From positions 142,560,001 through 142,624,000 of the forward strand of contig NC_092588.1 of NCBI RefSeq assembly GCF_047663525.1: a DNA stretch of 64,000 bases, written 5' to 3'. A model generated the notes under the pieces. It had not been told where the DNA came from, did not search any database, and saw only the letters and a program-made list of their open reading frames with translations. Below are positions 1 to 50,120 of this stretch, piece after piece; the stretch's first letter is position 1, and each line of letters starts with the position of its first letter. The translations under genes and the position numbers were made by a program. Source of the stretch: Anas platyrhynchos (taxonomy: Eukaryota > Chordata > Aves > Anseriformes > Anatidae).

Positions 1-1391
1 AGACACTGTTCACCCCAACAGTTTTCTCAGAAATTGTGATCTACTCATACTTTGACTGTTCAGAGTTGCACTGAGCTCTCCTTTTCTATGCAGTACATAG
101 CAAACTCACCAGAGATCAGAGTCCCTGTATATGAAAAGACAATGAAGCAAGAAAACATTACAATTATTGCAAAAAACCCTAACAAATAAAAGCATATCAA
201 AGAATATCAAGTGTAACTCAAAGTCTGTTTTTATAACTTGGTGACTCAACAAAACTAAAGTTAAAACTATATTTTCTACTTGTAACTTAGATACGTTACA
301 AAACTATTTTAAGATCACAACTTGGTTTACAAGTCAACTTGCAACTGAGTTTTGCTGTGTCCAACTATTGCATATATACATTTCCAACTATTATCCAGTT
401 TTAATACCCACCAAAAAAAAAACAGGATTCCTAAAGGGAAGCGAAAACTACCATGTGGGTTTAGTAATTTTCTTCTTGTTACAGTCAAACTTGTTGAGTC
501 TGTTAAACCTTTTCATGAAGTTTTAGTTAATGTGTATCAGCTGCATACCTCAGGGCTTTACAAAGAATGTTGACTTCAGTGGAGATCTGATAGTAATATC
601 AGTATAATTTCCCTGAGACTATTAACTTTATAAAAAAAAAAAAAAAAAGCAAAAAAAGTCTAAAAAGTGTATTTACAATTAGTTTCTTTCCATCTCAAAA
701 ATACAGGTGTACTCAGGGATATTTTCATTGTTGTTAGTGACTCAAGAATTATTTCAGACTTTTTGTTGATCTTAGTTGAGCTCAAGATTTGAGCCAACAA
801 AATCTGTGCACTTTAATACTGTGCTATTCCATTTTCTTATAGTATTTTGCAGGAAATATTCGATGGCTACTACTGTCTACTTTTATGGAAAATCCTGCTA
901 GAAATCCTGAATTTCACAAAGTCACTCAATTCAAGAATAACTGATTTTAACACAACTTTATAAACTTGTCTGAATGCACATAACACTTCAGAATCAACAG
1001 TGTTGAATACAATGAAAATAATTTTAAGGTTAATCCTTTCATATTAAATCATATTATTGTTTATTTTTTTTAAATGAATCTCTAAGTATAGGAATCACAA
1101 CTTGCTCGTTCTGACTAAGCAACATAAAGGCTTCAGGCTGCCTAAGCACGGTTTCCAATACATCAGATTACCAGGAAGGACCATGCCAGATAGTCCAAAC
1201 CTTGAGTCATGAAAAAAAAAAATGAAGGAGCTGCTGAGGCAAACAGTCATCAGTGTTTGCAGAAGCTAAGCACTAGCTTAAAGAATTCACTCTTGTCCTG
1301 CTTGACAGGTTCAGAGCTCTACATTTCTAAGTCTTTAGATATGTTACCTTTTTTACGTATTTACAAAATCCATGGCTTTTTTTTGTCTTAC
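1..1391. other. MASTL intron 9 (partial), no feature seen
   Basis: A/T-rich non-coding sequence with short poly-A stretches (e.g. near 632-655). No exon, repeat family or RNA gene recognised. The rest of MASTL lies further left. Confidence 0.6.
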
Positions 1392-11491
<10,100 letters not shown>

Positions 11492-11589
11492 GGCGTCCCG
11501 CGCCCATTCGAAATGGCGGCCCGCCCCGTGACGTCACCGCGGGGAGGTGGCTGTAATGGCGGCCGTAACAGCGGCCGTAATGGCGGCCG

Positions 11590-11657
11590 GGGCGGGGCGA
11601 GGCGAGGCGAGGCGAGGCGAGGCGAAGCGAAGAGAAGAGAAGAGAAGAGGCTGAGGG
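11590..11657. repeat. Purine-rich pentamer tandem repeat (GGCGA/GAAGA)n
   Basis: About a dozen tandem units, starting as GGCGA and drifting to AAGAG, directly upstream of MASTL in the CpG island. Confidence 0.85.
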
Positions 11658-11861
11658 TGGCGCTGTGGGCAGCGCCCTCTGTGTGGCGGCCGCTGCTCCG
11701 TTGACCCTGCTCGAGTCCGCCCCGTCGATGTCTGGTGCTAACGGACTTTTTTAGTTTTGCATCTAACCACAGGGAATGGTTAATAAGTGGTTATGAATGG
11801 TTAACAAGTGGTTGTAACTGGCAGGAGCTGAATAAAGTTAGCTGAAACGCTCTTTCAGGGT

Positions 11862-12150
11862 TTCACAGAATCATAGAATTTTCTAGGTTGGAAGAGACCT
11901 CAAGATCATAGAGTCCAACCTCTGACCTAACACTAACAAGTCTTCCACTAAACCATATTGCTAAGTTCAACACCTAAACGTCTTTTAAAGACCTCCAGGG
12001 ATGATGACTCCACCACTACCCTGGGCAGCCCATTCCAATGCCTCACAACGCTCTTAGTAAAGAAGTTTGTGAGCACTGTGTCGGTGCTCACATTTTGGAG
12101 TGATGGGTACCTGAAACCATCTCTAGCCGGACCTGGTGTCTTGTAATCTC
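11862..12150 (-). mobile_element. CR1 LINE 3' fragment (minus orientation)
   Basis: Starts with the inverted CR1 3' terminus (CAGAATCATAGAATTTTC), then the typical 'TTGGAAGAGACCTCAAGATCAT' type body. 5'-truncated, non-coding. Confidence 0.88.
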
Positions 12151-12221
12151 CTCATTATATAGCCTTCCTGGCTTTACCAGAAGCACCCCTAGAAAATTTA
12201 CTCATTTTCATATATAGCAAT

Positions 12222-12229
12222 TGAAAAAC

Positions 12230-12260
<31 letters not shown>

Positions 12261-12262
12261 TT
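12222..12262. repeat. (AAAAC)n/(CA)n simple repeat
   Basis: Short AAAAC tandem run followed by about nine CA units. Confidence 0.85.
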
Positions 12263-14417
12263 TGTTCTGTTATTTGGTGCTGTGGTTTTTGTTGCTGTTT
12301 GCTTGCTTGTCTTTTAATGAAAATTCATCATGACAAACTGTCAAAGGTCATTGTTAGTCCATGTAACTAACAATTGACATCTAGATTTCTCATTTGGAAG
12401 TAGGTTGGTACTTGGAGGAACAGATATCCTCTGGATTTCTGTGGGGTGCTAAAGGTGTAGGAATTTGAGTGCAGTGTGACCCATGAAGGAATTGGAAGGT
12501 AATACTTATTTGGAAAGAAACAATGGATTTTGGTCCCACATGCTCATTTCCAGTTATGCTTCATGCATGTGTTTTCTCATACTTGCATATTGGCAAGCAG
12601 CAAGAGTGAAGTGGTGCAGTCAGGATCACTCGTGTGCCACAGCACGCTGCCTGTCAAATCCCCCCTACCACTGCTGAGTCTTTGCTGTTTCTTGGCTTCC
12701 TCTGGACTGCTGATGACAAACTGCTTTCTGGACAGCTTTTCTATAGTTAGGAACTACTATGTTGTGATCTGTTGTCTCCCTCCAATTCTTGTTACTAAAT
12801 GCTTCCATTATCTGCAGGCAGGGTTGCCGTGTGTTTGTTTGCTTATCTCCATCGCTACATTCTGCCTTCCCGTTGTGGCAGTAGGAACGGGAATAGCATA
12901 TGCAATGCACTGTGACCTTGTGGCCACCCTCCTGTTATCAGAGTATGGCCTTCTGACAAGCCATCTGTGATATAGCCTTATCAGAGCAGAGGCCTGCTGC
13001 TCTTAGCTTTAAGGTCATCAGTGTTTACCAGTTTTACTGCTCTCAGCTGTTCTCTTGTTTTTTTATCCTTCACCCTGTTGTTTTTATTTTGCCATCGCAT
13101 TTACATTGCCGTTAATTAATTTCTACTAATCATAATTGCTCTGTTGCAGTCTCAGCATTGGCAAAGAGCTGTCCCCATAAGAGGTTAACACAGAACTATG
13201 GGTCTCTAGTAGTTTGTCGCTCTTTCAGATGCATATATCACTTATAATCTGACACTGCACACTGAAGTCTTGCTTGTACTTGTGGAGTGAGAATTTAATG
13301 TGCAAATGTACAAAACAACCTTTTAAATAAACTTTCTCTAATGTTATCAGTTTATCATTGCCTGTGTTTGTCATTTAAATCTTTAGCATTAGTTTAGCTG
13401 TCATCTCTTGTCAGCAGCAATTTCATCAGAAAAGCAGAGCTGACAGCAAGGAGGGATTGCCCCTTTTGGTGGCATCATATTCTGATAGTCACACCCCTGG
13501 TGGGACCATATAGTCCATCAGCATGTTACTCCACTGAGCCAGCCTGGGAAAGGACCCTCCCTTCCCCTGAAGCAATATCAGCTGGGTGGAAAACTAAATG
13601 GGGTGGATCCACATGAATGTTGATTGCCTTTTTTATATTGTTGGGTGAGGTTTCTACCAAATCATCTTGCTGACACGTCTGTTATCCTGTGAGTGCTAGT
13701 GGAAAGCAGCTGGGAGATGCACGAAAGCTAGGGGAGGCAGCACTGTGGCTTTGCTGATGCAGATCTGTGTAGGCAGGTGTGGAACAGTGCTCTTTGTGAG
13801 GAAAGGAGCAACAGTGAAGAACAGCAGTTCTTCACAGCAGTTCAGAAAGAAAGAAAATGATAGTAAAGAACCAAAAGTAATTGGTGTGAACATGGAAAGA
13901 TAGCACAAGGTAGAGAAAAAAGATCAACATCAAAGATGAATTTCTGCCATATATAGATGTGCCCATAACATTTAGATTACATTCTAACTGAATGTGAGTA
14001 ACAATATTTAGGTTATTGATACATATCTTAATTTGTAAAAATTTCTTTCTATATGCTGTGTACTCCAAGTTCCTGAAAAATATTTTCATTACTTCAGAAT
14101 GGCATCGCAGGTAGTGGTTGTAAGGGCTGTCACCTTACCGACAGACAACCTTGCAAAACCCTTGGCCATTGATTGTCTGTGGGGCTGACATGTTTTTAAC
14201 ACCTTTTCCTTAAATACCAAAGTTAACTTCTGATCTTGAACCATGTAGACTCAACTGTAATAGGGAATGTGAACTTCGGATAGGTGTGCAATATAATGGT
14301 ACCAGAGAGGGCCTAAACAGGCAGGGTTAGGTACCAGTGGCAGCCTGGAGCAAAGAACAGGTTAACTGCCTGAGTGTTTTTGATGTAGCAGCTCCAGCGG
14401 GCCGTGTGGCCAGCATT
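12263..14417. other. Intergenic, nothing recognised
   Basis: Spacer between the two divergent genes. The small ORFs here show no domain, codon pattern or splice context. No RNA gene recognised. Confidence 0.55.
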
Positions 14418-14777
14418 TAGTCTGGAGAAGACTCGGGGGAGACCTTACTGCTCTCTATGACTACCTGAAAGGAAGCTGTGGGGAACTAGGGGTCAGCCTC
14501 CTCTCACAGGTAACCAGTGATAGGACTAGAGGGAATAGCCTCAACGTATGCCAGGGGAGATGTAGGTTGGAAATCAGTAGACATTTCTTCTCAGAAAGAG
14601 CAGACAGGGGTTGGGGTGGGTTGCCCAGGGAGGTGGTGGAGTCACCATCCCTGGGGTGTTCAAGGAAAGATTGGACGTGGTGCTTGGGGACATGGTTTAG
14701 CGGGTGACATTGGTGGTAGAGGCATGGTTGGACCAGATGATCTCAGAAGTCTTTTCGAACCTTAATAATTCTATGAT
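14418..14777 (+). mobile_element. CR1 LINE 3' fragment (plus orientation)
   Basis: Matches the CR1 3' region from 'GTCTGGAGAAGACTC' through 'CCAGGGAGGTGGTGGAGTC' to the terminal 'AATTCTATGATTTT'. Truncated, non-coding. Confidence 0.9.
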
Positions 14778-15193
14778 TTTCCTCCGTGTCTAGGGGCTAC
14801 GCTGCTGCTGCTGCCGCCCTCATGAGCAGCCCTCCGCGCACATCCCGCTCTGGGCACCACACGGCTGCAGCCTGGAGGCAGCGTTCAACCCAGCTCCGTA
14901 ACCGTTTCTTTGCCCAGCCGTCCTGTTATTTGGGCTCCAGATGACGCCAGCAGCGCCCCCAGGAGATTAGGAAGGTTCGGGCCGGTTGCCGGGCGTCCCT
15001 TTTGTGAGGGAGGAGCGCTCCGGAAGCTTTTCCACCATCAGCCGCTTCCGAGGGCGCTCCGGGGCTGGGCGCTGCCGGCGGCGGCAGGGGGCGGCCATTT
15101 TGCCGCCGAGCCGGGCCCTCCTGCTGCCGGGGCCGGGAGGAGGACGGGGGGGGGGGCTTGTGGTGGTCGCCACCGCCGCCGCCCCTCGGGAGG

Positions 15194-33627
<18,434 letters not shown>

Positions 33628-35275
33628 TGACTTGTGTGATCCAGTAACTGATAATCTGAAGAATGTACATCTAGCAATGCAGTAGTCTTACGCAGCATAG
33701 CTTTTTTTCCCTTCCTGATGTGTGTATGGCATTAGTGACATGGTAAGATTCTTCTGTCTCTTGTGAGCTTCTGTTACTTATCTATTGTGTCTCATCAGAA
33801 AAAGACACAAAAATAAAACAGGTTCCTCATCTTCTGCTCCATCTACTCTTCCCACAAGAAGTTATTCAGAAAGATAAATCTCAGGGTTGAATTCAGTGGT
33901 TTGGTTTTGTCAATCGTGTTGAAGCTGAGAAGAAAAATGTGCAGATATACTGGTGTGTTTTGGCGTAGGCTCCTGGGTCACACCATAGCAGGTGTGTTTG
34001 AAGTGAAACCCCGTAATATAATAGGGAAGGTTTTATGGGTAGTGACGAATTGACAAGTAAATCAGTAGTATGAGTGTTAGACTACATAATCTGTTTTGAG
34101 GTTAGAGATCACTTTTAAAGAAAACTTACTTAAAAATGTAACAGAATATCCGTATAAGTGAAGCAGCTACAGAGTGCATCTCTATTAAAGGGAATTATGA
34201 GATTTCCATGTTAGACTAAAATATTAGTGATTGTCTTCTCAGTGCTCTTGGGGTTAGAATACACACTTATGGCTGGGAGAGGAATTTTGATGCAAAACCA
34301 TTAACAGGCTAAACATGTCTAAACCTCTTTGGACCATGTTTTGGGCAGAACCATGGCAGGGATAAGAGAAATACCTGTAACCTCTGATGTGCTGCTGACA
34401 AGATTCTTAAAAAATTTTTTATTACTGCAGTAGATGGACGTGATTTGATAACAATGCTTTTATACTGCTGGAGATTCTACAGAATTAGTTTCTGCTAATA
34501 CTATGTATGAGCGTTTGATAATCCAACAAAGAATTTCTTCAAAGAGGACAATATTGCTCACTAGAAAGTAGCTCAGAAAACATTTGAAGCATGTGTTTCA
34601 AATAACATTCCCAGTCCTGTTCAGTAGAACTAGGGAAATACAACTTCTTTTCCGACCCTTACAAGGAATGTCTGGAAATTCTAGGCTCATAATAAAAACC
34701 AGTTTCCAATCAAGTAGAAGTGATTGCTAGCAATTATATGCCAGTATTCTTCTGATCCCATGGAACTGGTTTTTAGGAGTAACACAACTTTATCATAATC
34801 TTTCTGTACAATTAGTTGTAGACTCCTGGGAATATAAACTTCTGTCGCAGAGAAGGCCTTTATTATTACGTTAATGTTGAAGGTTAACGTCGTTGGAGAT
34901 GAAAATAGTTGGGCCGGTGCCAATAAGTGTGAATGGAAATCGGTAACTACATTTAAAACTAGAGTTAACATATTTTAGAATTTTCTGGGTGTAATGCTTG
35001 ATTATAGCCTAGTTTTCCACTAAGATCACATGCGTTTTTTTCTTTCAAAACTAGGATAACTTTCTATTTGCTTATTTTTCCATTGTCAGCTAGCGTAGTG
35101 ACATCCCCGTGCAGCGTGGGAGAACTTCCAAACGTTATAAAACAGTATACCAAATGCCTAGGCTGACTAGTTACAGTTGTACATGTATTTTAGAAATATG
35201 CCATTGGAAACAGAAATATACTGCATATTTGGCATCTGTTTTTGGAATAATAAAGGTTAAATTTAATTATGAGTA
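33628..35275 (+). other. YME1L1: YME1L1 3' untranslated region (inferred)
   Basis: Non-coding sequence after the stop. A clean AATAAA lies at 35249-35254 and is a plausible main polyadenylation signal; an earlier AATAAA occurs near 33813. The exact cleavage site is inferred. Confidence 0.55.
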
Positions 35276-35479
35276 TTGTTTTTTTCCTTTTATTTATCAC
35301 TGTATATTGCTACAAAATGTAATACAAAGTTCCCTACTATGTAAACTAAGGTATTATAAAACATTTGAACCTGTAAATAAATTTAATAGTTATGGCAAAA
35401 CTTCACTCTCTAATGATATTTCTAGGGAACATTCTCCCTAGAAATTCAAACCTCTTTTTCAATACACGCTTCAGTAATG

Positions 35480-36230
35480 GGACTTCGATAGGAATTTTTG
35501 GTCTGGGGTCTCATGGGAGTGGAGCAGAGCAAGAGAAGCCTCCTGTGATGCCTGGCTGTGCTTCTTTTGATGTAGCCCTGCATATGATTGGGGCTCTCTG
35601 GGCTTTGAGCACGTGTTGCCAGCTTGTGTCCAGGTTTTTCATTGACCTGTACCTCCAAGTCCTCCACATGGCTGCTCTCAGTCCACTCATTCCCCAGTCT
35701 GTTCTGATGCTTGGGCTTGCCCTGACCCAGGTGCAGCACTTTGTGCATGGCGTTGTTGAGCTTCATGAGGTTCACATGGCCCCGCTTCTCAGCTGGCCCA
35801 GATCCCTTTGGATGGCACCCCTTACCTCGAGTACCACCTGCAGCACTCAGCTTGGTGCCCTCTGCAGCCTTGCAGAGGGTACACTCAATCCCACCACCTA
35901 TGTTAATGAGGATATTAAACAGTTGATGTCCATGTGCACTGATGCAGTCACTCCAGCGTAGCAGGCCACTAGATGAACCACGCACAATTGGTGAAGCCAC
36001 GTTGGCTGTCTCGAGTTACCTACCTGTCTTTGTTTTGCCTTACCATCGCTTCCAGAAGGATCTGTTCCATGATCTTCCCAGGCACAGAGGTGAGGATCAC
36101 CTGTCTGTGGTTCCCTGGGTCTGTCCTTCTGCCCTTTTTAAGAATGGGAGCACTTTCCCTTTTTCCAGTCACTGGGGAACTTTTGCCAGACCACCAGGAC
36201 TTTCAGTTTGTACTGGAAATTAACTGAGAG
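35480..36230 (-). mobile_element. CR1 LINE internal fragment (minus orientation)
   Basis: Reads on the minus strand as CR1 ORF2-derived sequence (e.g. the complement of 'GACCCAGGTGCAGCACTTTG' and 'GATCTTCCCAGGCACAGAGG'). It lies between the convergent YME1L1 and PTCHD3 genes. The open frames here are antisense CR1, not genes. The ends are approximate. Confidence 0.72.
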
Positions 36231-37381
36231 TGTCTGTGTGATGTGACTTCCAGTCTGCTGTCCCCACCAGCATGCATTATGAAGGAAAGGGGATTCTGCT
36301 CTACTGGGTCTCTGAAATGGGTCACAAATCCAGATGGAACAAGGCTTTGTCACCCTTGCCACAGTTTTCAGAACCACTCCACAGCTGTATGTTTGGACTG
36401 AATGGTTTTATACCTCTCAAATACCAGTTGCCGTTATTCAGTTGTTTCTGACAGGTGGCTCACTAAATTGGTGACGAATTACATGCTGACTCTTCATTCG
36501 GTGTTTCATCCCTGCAGGTTAAACACCATTTATTATTAACTCACATTATTAACTCACACTTCTGTGAAAGCTCCTCTGTTCCGTTCATGCATCAAAGGCT
36601 GGGTTGTCACAGATAAACACAGTGAGAATTTGTGTATTTAGTTTCAGAACAGACCGGCTGCGTTGGTTTTATTTTGCCCTCAACCAGGGTGTGATTCTTT
36701 CTAGCAAATTCTAGCCCTGGCGTGCCACTGGCATGCCATCTAGCACTACAGCTACTGAGGAGGACCACAGAAGTTCAGTCACCTACAATAATCCCTTCAG
36801 AAAATGCAGCCAACAAACTAATCTTCTTAAAGCTACGTGTTGTTTAATCCAAGCAAGAAAACTGCACAGCAAGAAAAGATGCACGTGAAAACGAAACCTG
36901 TCAGTTTGTCTTCCCTAAGGGTTTCTTGTGCTGCGTTAGGAGCCTGAGCAGTCTTAAGTCTCTTGGGGAAAATTGGCTCAGTGTTGGGCTGAGTGACAGC
37001 ATCAAGGTAAATAGCCAGAAGATGCAAACAATTAGTTGTTGCCCCCTGTGTACACCTACTGACAAAACTGTAATGTAGCCCATGAAGCTAGGACAATATT
37101 CAGTGTTTATAATAATTTAATTTCAATATATTCAGTAAATAATTCACACACAAAAAAAAAAGGTTTAACAACATCAAAGTTACAAAGTCAAGCACACAAA
37201 AATAGAGGAAATGTACATCTGTTCTGTGCGCTTTCATACCTTCTGTTACTTGCTGCTTGGCTTTTCTTAAGCCTTTGCTTCTCTGTTGTATTGTTCCATC
37301 CTTCATTTCTTATATTCCCTGAAAGCCACTGCACTTTAATCTACATGTAACAAATATATAATATAATATTTTATGTTTAAC

Positions 37382-45499
<8,118 letters not shown>

Positions 45500-45919
45500 C
45501 CCGCCCCGGCTGCCCGCTCCCCACCGCCGGCACCGCGGCTCTGAGCGGCTCCCGGCCCGCCGCGCCCTCCCCGCCTGCCCCGGCCCTGCCTCCGCCCTCC
45601 TCAGCACGGCGGGCGGGGCCCTGCCCCTCTGAGGCGCTGTGCCCCTCTCCGACTGTGGTCACGGAGCCAAGGGGATCACTGAGGGGTGGAGGAGTGTGGC
45701 GAGCACGAAGGGAAGCGTTGGGCAGGCAACGAGCAGCTGTTGGGCTGGCACAGTTGTCTGAGGGAAGTTCAGGCAGAGTGCAGAGCTGAGGCTACAGGTC
45801 ACTGTGGGGTTGGTGTTTGGGATCTGGTGCCTCAAGCTCCCTGTACGCTGCTACACTGCATGCTCAGCCTGGCCTTCAGGCTGCGTTGTGCTGCACAACC
45901 CCCTTGGCTGCAGGATAAG

Positions 45920-46613
45920 CCTGCTCTGCTCATGGCGACAGAGGAGCCTGCAGGCAGCCCCCGATCGCTATCAGTGATCCTGCGACCTACACTTCATCCT
46001 TTAGACCTCCTCCTCTTGGCCAGTCTTGGCCAGTCCTTCCCCCCAGTCTGCTGCTCTTGTTCCTTCAGTAGTAGCATTCTCCCCGGGAGCACAGCATATA
46101 ACCTGGTGATGTGCTTCTTACTGCACTTCCTCGTGTGGTAAACAAGTTTACAAAACCGGAACAAGAACCGAATAAATAAAGGACTTGGGAACAAGGTTTA
46201 GTGAGTGCAGTGGGCATGCCACAAAAATCTTAATGTTACGGTACTCGGGAGCTTCGTGCAGTAACAATGATGGAAAGCATCTCCCCAAGCACAAGAAATG
46301 CCCTGCAGCCTGCTATTCTTCACTGTCTTATGTGATGCTGATTTCAGTGCCCCCTGGCCGAGGAGAAAATTAAGCATGGATGTGACACTGCTGCATAAGC
46401 GTACAGTCAATTAAACTTGTACGTCACAAACAGGCACTTCTTTTTACCCTTCTTTGAAGGAAGCAACTGTCTCCTCTCCTATCAGTACTTCCAAAGAAAA
46501 GTTACCTGATGTCATGCAGATGCTTGATAAATTAATGGCAAAAGGATCCTCACTGACATGGAGATTAACTCCAGATAAAAACTGTTGTATATGCAAATAA
46601 TCTTCAGATATGC
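45920..46613 (+). repeat. Left arm of ~0.7 kb inverted repeat, LTR-like
   Basis: Reverse complement of 63302-64000 with only scattered differences. Read on this strand it has TATAACC at about 46098 and AATAAATAAAG at about 46170, spaced as in a retroviral LTR, so a solo LTR or 3' proviral end is possible. The family is not recognised. Part of the arm's inner end could be degraded coding sequence. Confidence 0.7.
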
Positions 46614-47055
46614 CTATCCCCATACCAAGACACTAAGAAGACTGCCAGGATCATTTGTCAGTGGAGTTGTGTGTGGATGATTTACTGACATTGCAGCAGA
46701 CGTCAAGAGTTTTCCAGTTACATGCTTAAACAGTAAAGGCAGCCATAAAAGCTTTTCAATTGCTTTAGGCTCATCAGAAATGAAAATAGAAACTTGATAG
46801 TAGTTTTCCTGGTTACAGGAAAACAGTGTCAGTAATTTTAGTTTATTTATTTATTTTTTTGAATTTTGACCTCACAAATGAGAAATGAAAGTTTTTCTTT
46901 ATTTTGCTTGGCTCTGTGCTATGTTACTAATATTATTCAGCCACTTTTCTTTCTTTCTTTCTTTTTTTTTTTTTCTTCTCATCTGTATGCTCTCATAAGG
47001 ACTTGGGGAAGTTGAGTGCCATACTCATTTGAAAAGTAAATTTATAAGTTTACCT
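46614..47055. other. Intergenic, nothing recognised
   Basis: A/T-rich sequence with T-runs near 46955-46977. No gene seen. Confidence 0.5.
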
Positions 47056-47245
47056 TGTAGGGAATCGCAGAATCCTTGAGGTTGGAAGAACCATCGGATA
47101 TCTAGCACCCCACACTCCTGCTTAGGTCCTGAGTAGGTTGTTCAGGACATGGTCCAGTCCAGTTTTCAAAATTTCCAGAGACAGAGAGTGCACAACCCCT
47201 CTGGGCAACCTGTTGCTGTGCTTGAGCACCCACACTCTAAAACGT
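47056..47245 (-). mobile_element. CR1 LINE 3' fragment (minus orientation)
   Basis: Starts with the degraded inverted CR1 end (CGCAGAATCCTTGAGGTTGG), then 'GTGCACAACCCCTCTGGGCA'. Old and truncated. Confidence 0.75.
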
Positions 47246-47562
47246 TTTGGTTTGATTTTTACAATTATAGGAATAGTCTGGAAAAGTTATGGAACATCCT
47301 GTGGATACCAGTGGGGCCTGGATTGTGTGTCAGGAAGCTCAGGATCAAATTTCTCTTGTTTGCCTATTGACATAAAGTCCTGCTCTGCAGGGATTGATAT
47401 TTGCACTTTCAAAATTTCTATCAGAGCAGAGATGGCTCGTTTCTTCCCCTCTCTTTGGAACTGCAGGACAGAAGGGTATTTCTTTATCCAGGCTGCTTGT
47501 GGAAGTGTTGTGCCAATTGTGTGAGTTGCACTGGGCCCTGGAATAAAAAAGTAACACCAGTA

Positions 47563-47662
47563 ATTTATTTTATTTTATTTTTATTTTTATTTTTATTTTT
47601 ATTTTTATTTTTATTTTTATTTTTATTTTTATTTTTATTTTTATTTTTATTTTTATTTTTTA
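47563..47662. repeat. (TTTTTA)n microsatellite
   Basis: About 15 uninterrupted hexamer units, which create a spurious Phe-Leu repeat ORF. Confidence 0.95.
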
Positions 47663-48005
47663 TCTCATTCCTTCTGCCATAAAGCAGAGCCAGGTCTGCC
47701 TATGCCACCTCTGAAGGAAATTTGACTAGTGTGTTGTTTACAGTGCCCACCATAGTACCCCACGAGGTCAGGGAAGTTGCCTACTGGTCTAGCCTAGCCT
47801 TTCCATCCATCTGGATGAGGCAGGAGTGCTCTGTTGGCTGCATCTGTCTCTGCATTCATGACTGGCTGCAAAAGCAGGTCCTTCCTTCCTGTGCTAGGCA
47901 GTGACAGTCCATGTCCCTAATCTTACATGATTGCAGATGGCATGGAAAATCCAGTGCTTCACACCCATATATCCAAAGCAAGCAGTCTGGCTGTCAAGCT
48001 GTGTG

Positions 48006-48863
48006 TGTCACGGGCAAAACACACACAGCACAGGGAGATTATGCACATAATTTATTACCCATTCCTAGCAGTCTAAAGCAGTGAGAAATGAAAAGCAAAA
48101 TGAAAATACCTTCTTGCCATCCACCCGCTTCTACCTCCTTCCCCCAAGTGTCAAAGGGGAACAGGGCATGGGGGCTGCAGTCAGTCCTTAACACTTCGCC
48201 ATATATCCATATATCCAAAGCAAGCAGTCTGGCTGTCAAGCTGTGTGTGTCTGCTAGGAGAAGCGTTCCCTCTGTGCCCTCACCAGCCAGTGTGCAAGAA
48301 AGAATTGCTGTTCATAGACCTTCAGAAAAGTGCACACAAAGGAATGATAGGGAGGTGGCCTGGTGTGTAGGGCAGCCAGATGAGAGATGAATTCCTGGTT
48401 TCTACCACAGCAGCTTATCTGCTTCGATTATACAATTCTGAAGAAAGCCTGGTGCAATATTCTGGCACCAGGACCTGGAAGTAACATGTTTATTCAGGTT
48501 GAAGAAACTGCTATTCAATTTTGGAGCAAGGGGTTGCTCTTCTTGCTCTTTGGAGCAAGTGGTTGCTCTTCTGCTTGACGATGAGACTGGTATTTGCTGT
48601 GAATAAGGGCAGCAAATGTGAGTGAGCTGGATGCAAGAGGAGATGGTGTCAAGACAGAGGCAGTCGTGTTGTAAGAAAAGATGTGACTGCCTTATATGAT
48701 ATGTCAGAGTTGTCAACATGTATTAGGCATGGAGTGGGGCTTTTTAGGAATTTCTATATTTAGCTGAGTTTTCTTTTTCATTTTTAGGAAGAATGAAGTT
48801 GCATGAAGCATTTTAACTGACTAGTCAATAAGCCGTTTTTATTGTACATCAGAATGATGGACA
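48006..48863. repeat. 858-bp direct duplication, copy 1
   Basis: Nearly identical to 53244-54101 with a constant 5238-bp offset and no net indel. The first ~200 bp are a reversed piece of the LTR family (CACGGGCAAAACACAC... to AACACTTCGCC). The remainder is a non-LTR segment that runs on into unrelated sequence on the right. About 40 bp (ATCCAAAGCAAGCAGTCTGG and following) occur on both sides of the LTR piece, at about 47971 and about 48211. Confidence 0.92.
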
Positions 48864-50120
48864 GAATTTCAATTTATTAATATAGGTTACCAGCAAGGCA
48901 AAGTGAGCTGACAGATTTTATTAATTAAGCTCCAGAATTTCTTTTTAATCTGACATATACAAAATTTCCCATCTCTACTTCCGTGATTTCGGAATCATGA
49001 GGTTTTCCAGGAGGGCTGCTCTAAATTACACTTTTAAAACCCTGGAGTGCTATGAGTACTATGTGATGTGAAGATAATGAAGAGCAATAATCAACTTCTG
49101 TACATTTACTGCCTTATTAAAGGGCTGTGGAATTTCACTTTTCTCAATATATAAAAATTATTTCACTAACTCTCTGAGAACTGTGAAAAGTCTGCCTCTT
49201 TAATCAGTATATTGCCAATAACTTGGATGTTATCTTTACAGGCTGCTCTTTTAATATGTTACAAGCTTCCTTGTAAAATTCCAGTAAGGTCAACAGTGAT
49301 CTAAATAGAGCATTTATTACGTTATCTATATAATCACTAACTTTGCATATCTCTCCCCCTTTCATTTTCGAGAAAAGAATTTCATACTTCCCATAGATAG
49401 AAACTTTCTGCTTAACTGCAGAATCAATATCATCATTGCTATTCTGTGCCATTTTTCCTGTCCCAACAGGACCTTAGCAAAATTATTTATTTTTTTCTCA
49501 GGTCAATCCAGGTTCTCCTGATATTTATCTTTTTTTATTTTTTTATGATAGGTGTGACAGTCAATATAATCTCCTGTTGCTTATACACACACGGAGTGCG
49601 TGAAGTCTGCTTGCATGGATCTATTTGTGTCTGTGTATTTTCATTTACATGTGGATTTAAAATTTGGGGGGGGGGGGGGGGAGCCAGAAGGTATGCTGAA
49701 ATGTCAGTACCTGGATAACCTGCTTTCTATGCAATATACTAGAAACCCATCACAAATTTCAGCTTCTTGAGTTCCCATAAACTTGGAGCCTGCTTGAAAG
49801 TGCTTCTGAGATGAACCTTTTTTTTGAACTTGTCCTCTGGAGGATTTATTTTCAAACTTAGGTGACTGAAGATTCCTAGAGGGCATCTGATCTCAAACCT
49901 GAGATCTTCCTGGGTCTCATGTGCCTACTGCTCCTTTTTAGCCTCAATGAATGTGCATAGTTTTATTCTCTTGAAAATATTGTGGAGCAGCTCTCCCTCC
50001 TGTCACAATTTCTCATGGTAACTGGTTTATGTCTGTTGGCTGCAATGTGTAGGTGATGTGTTTGGCACAAGCATAGGATTTTCAGCACAGCTTGGTACCT
50101 CAGCAGGTAGAATGACCACC
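48864..50120. other. Intergenic, nothing but a poly-G run
   Basis: Non-coding, A/T-rich. A run of about 17 G lies at 49664-49681. No family recognised. Confidence 0.5.

Noticed and set aside
12530..12970. 146-codon ORF with hydrophobic stretches between MASTL and YME1L1
   Set aside because: No CpG promoter, splice context or family resemblance. Cys/Leu-rich by base composition.
35392..36000. Opposed 189- and 184-codon ORFs
   Set aside because: They lie in a reversed CR1 fragment between convergent genes. The protein text matches no family, and the DNA reads as CR1.
47401..47682. Phe-Leu repeat 'protein'
   Set aside because: Translation of the (TTTTTA)n microsatellite.
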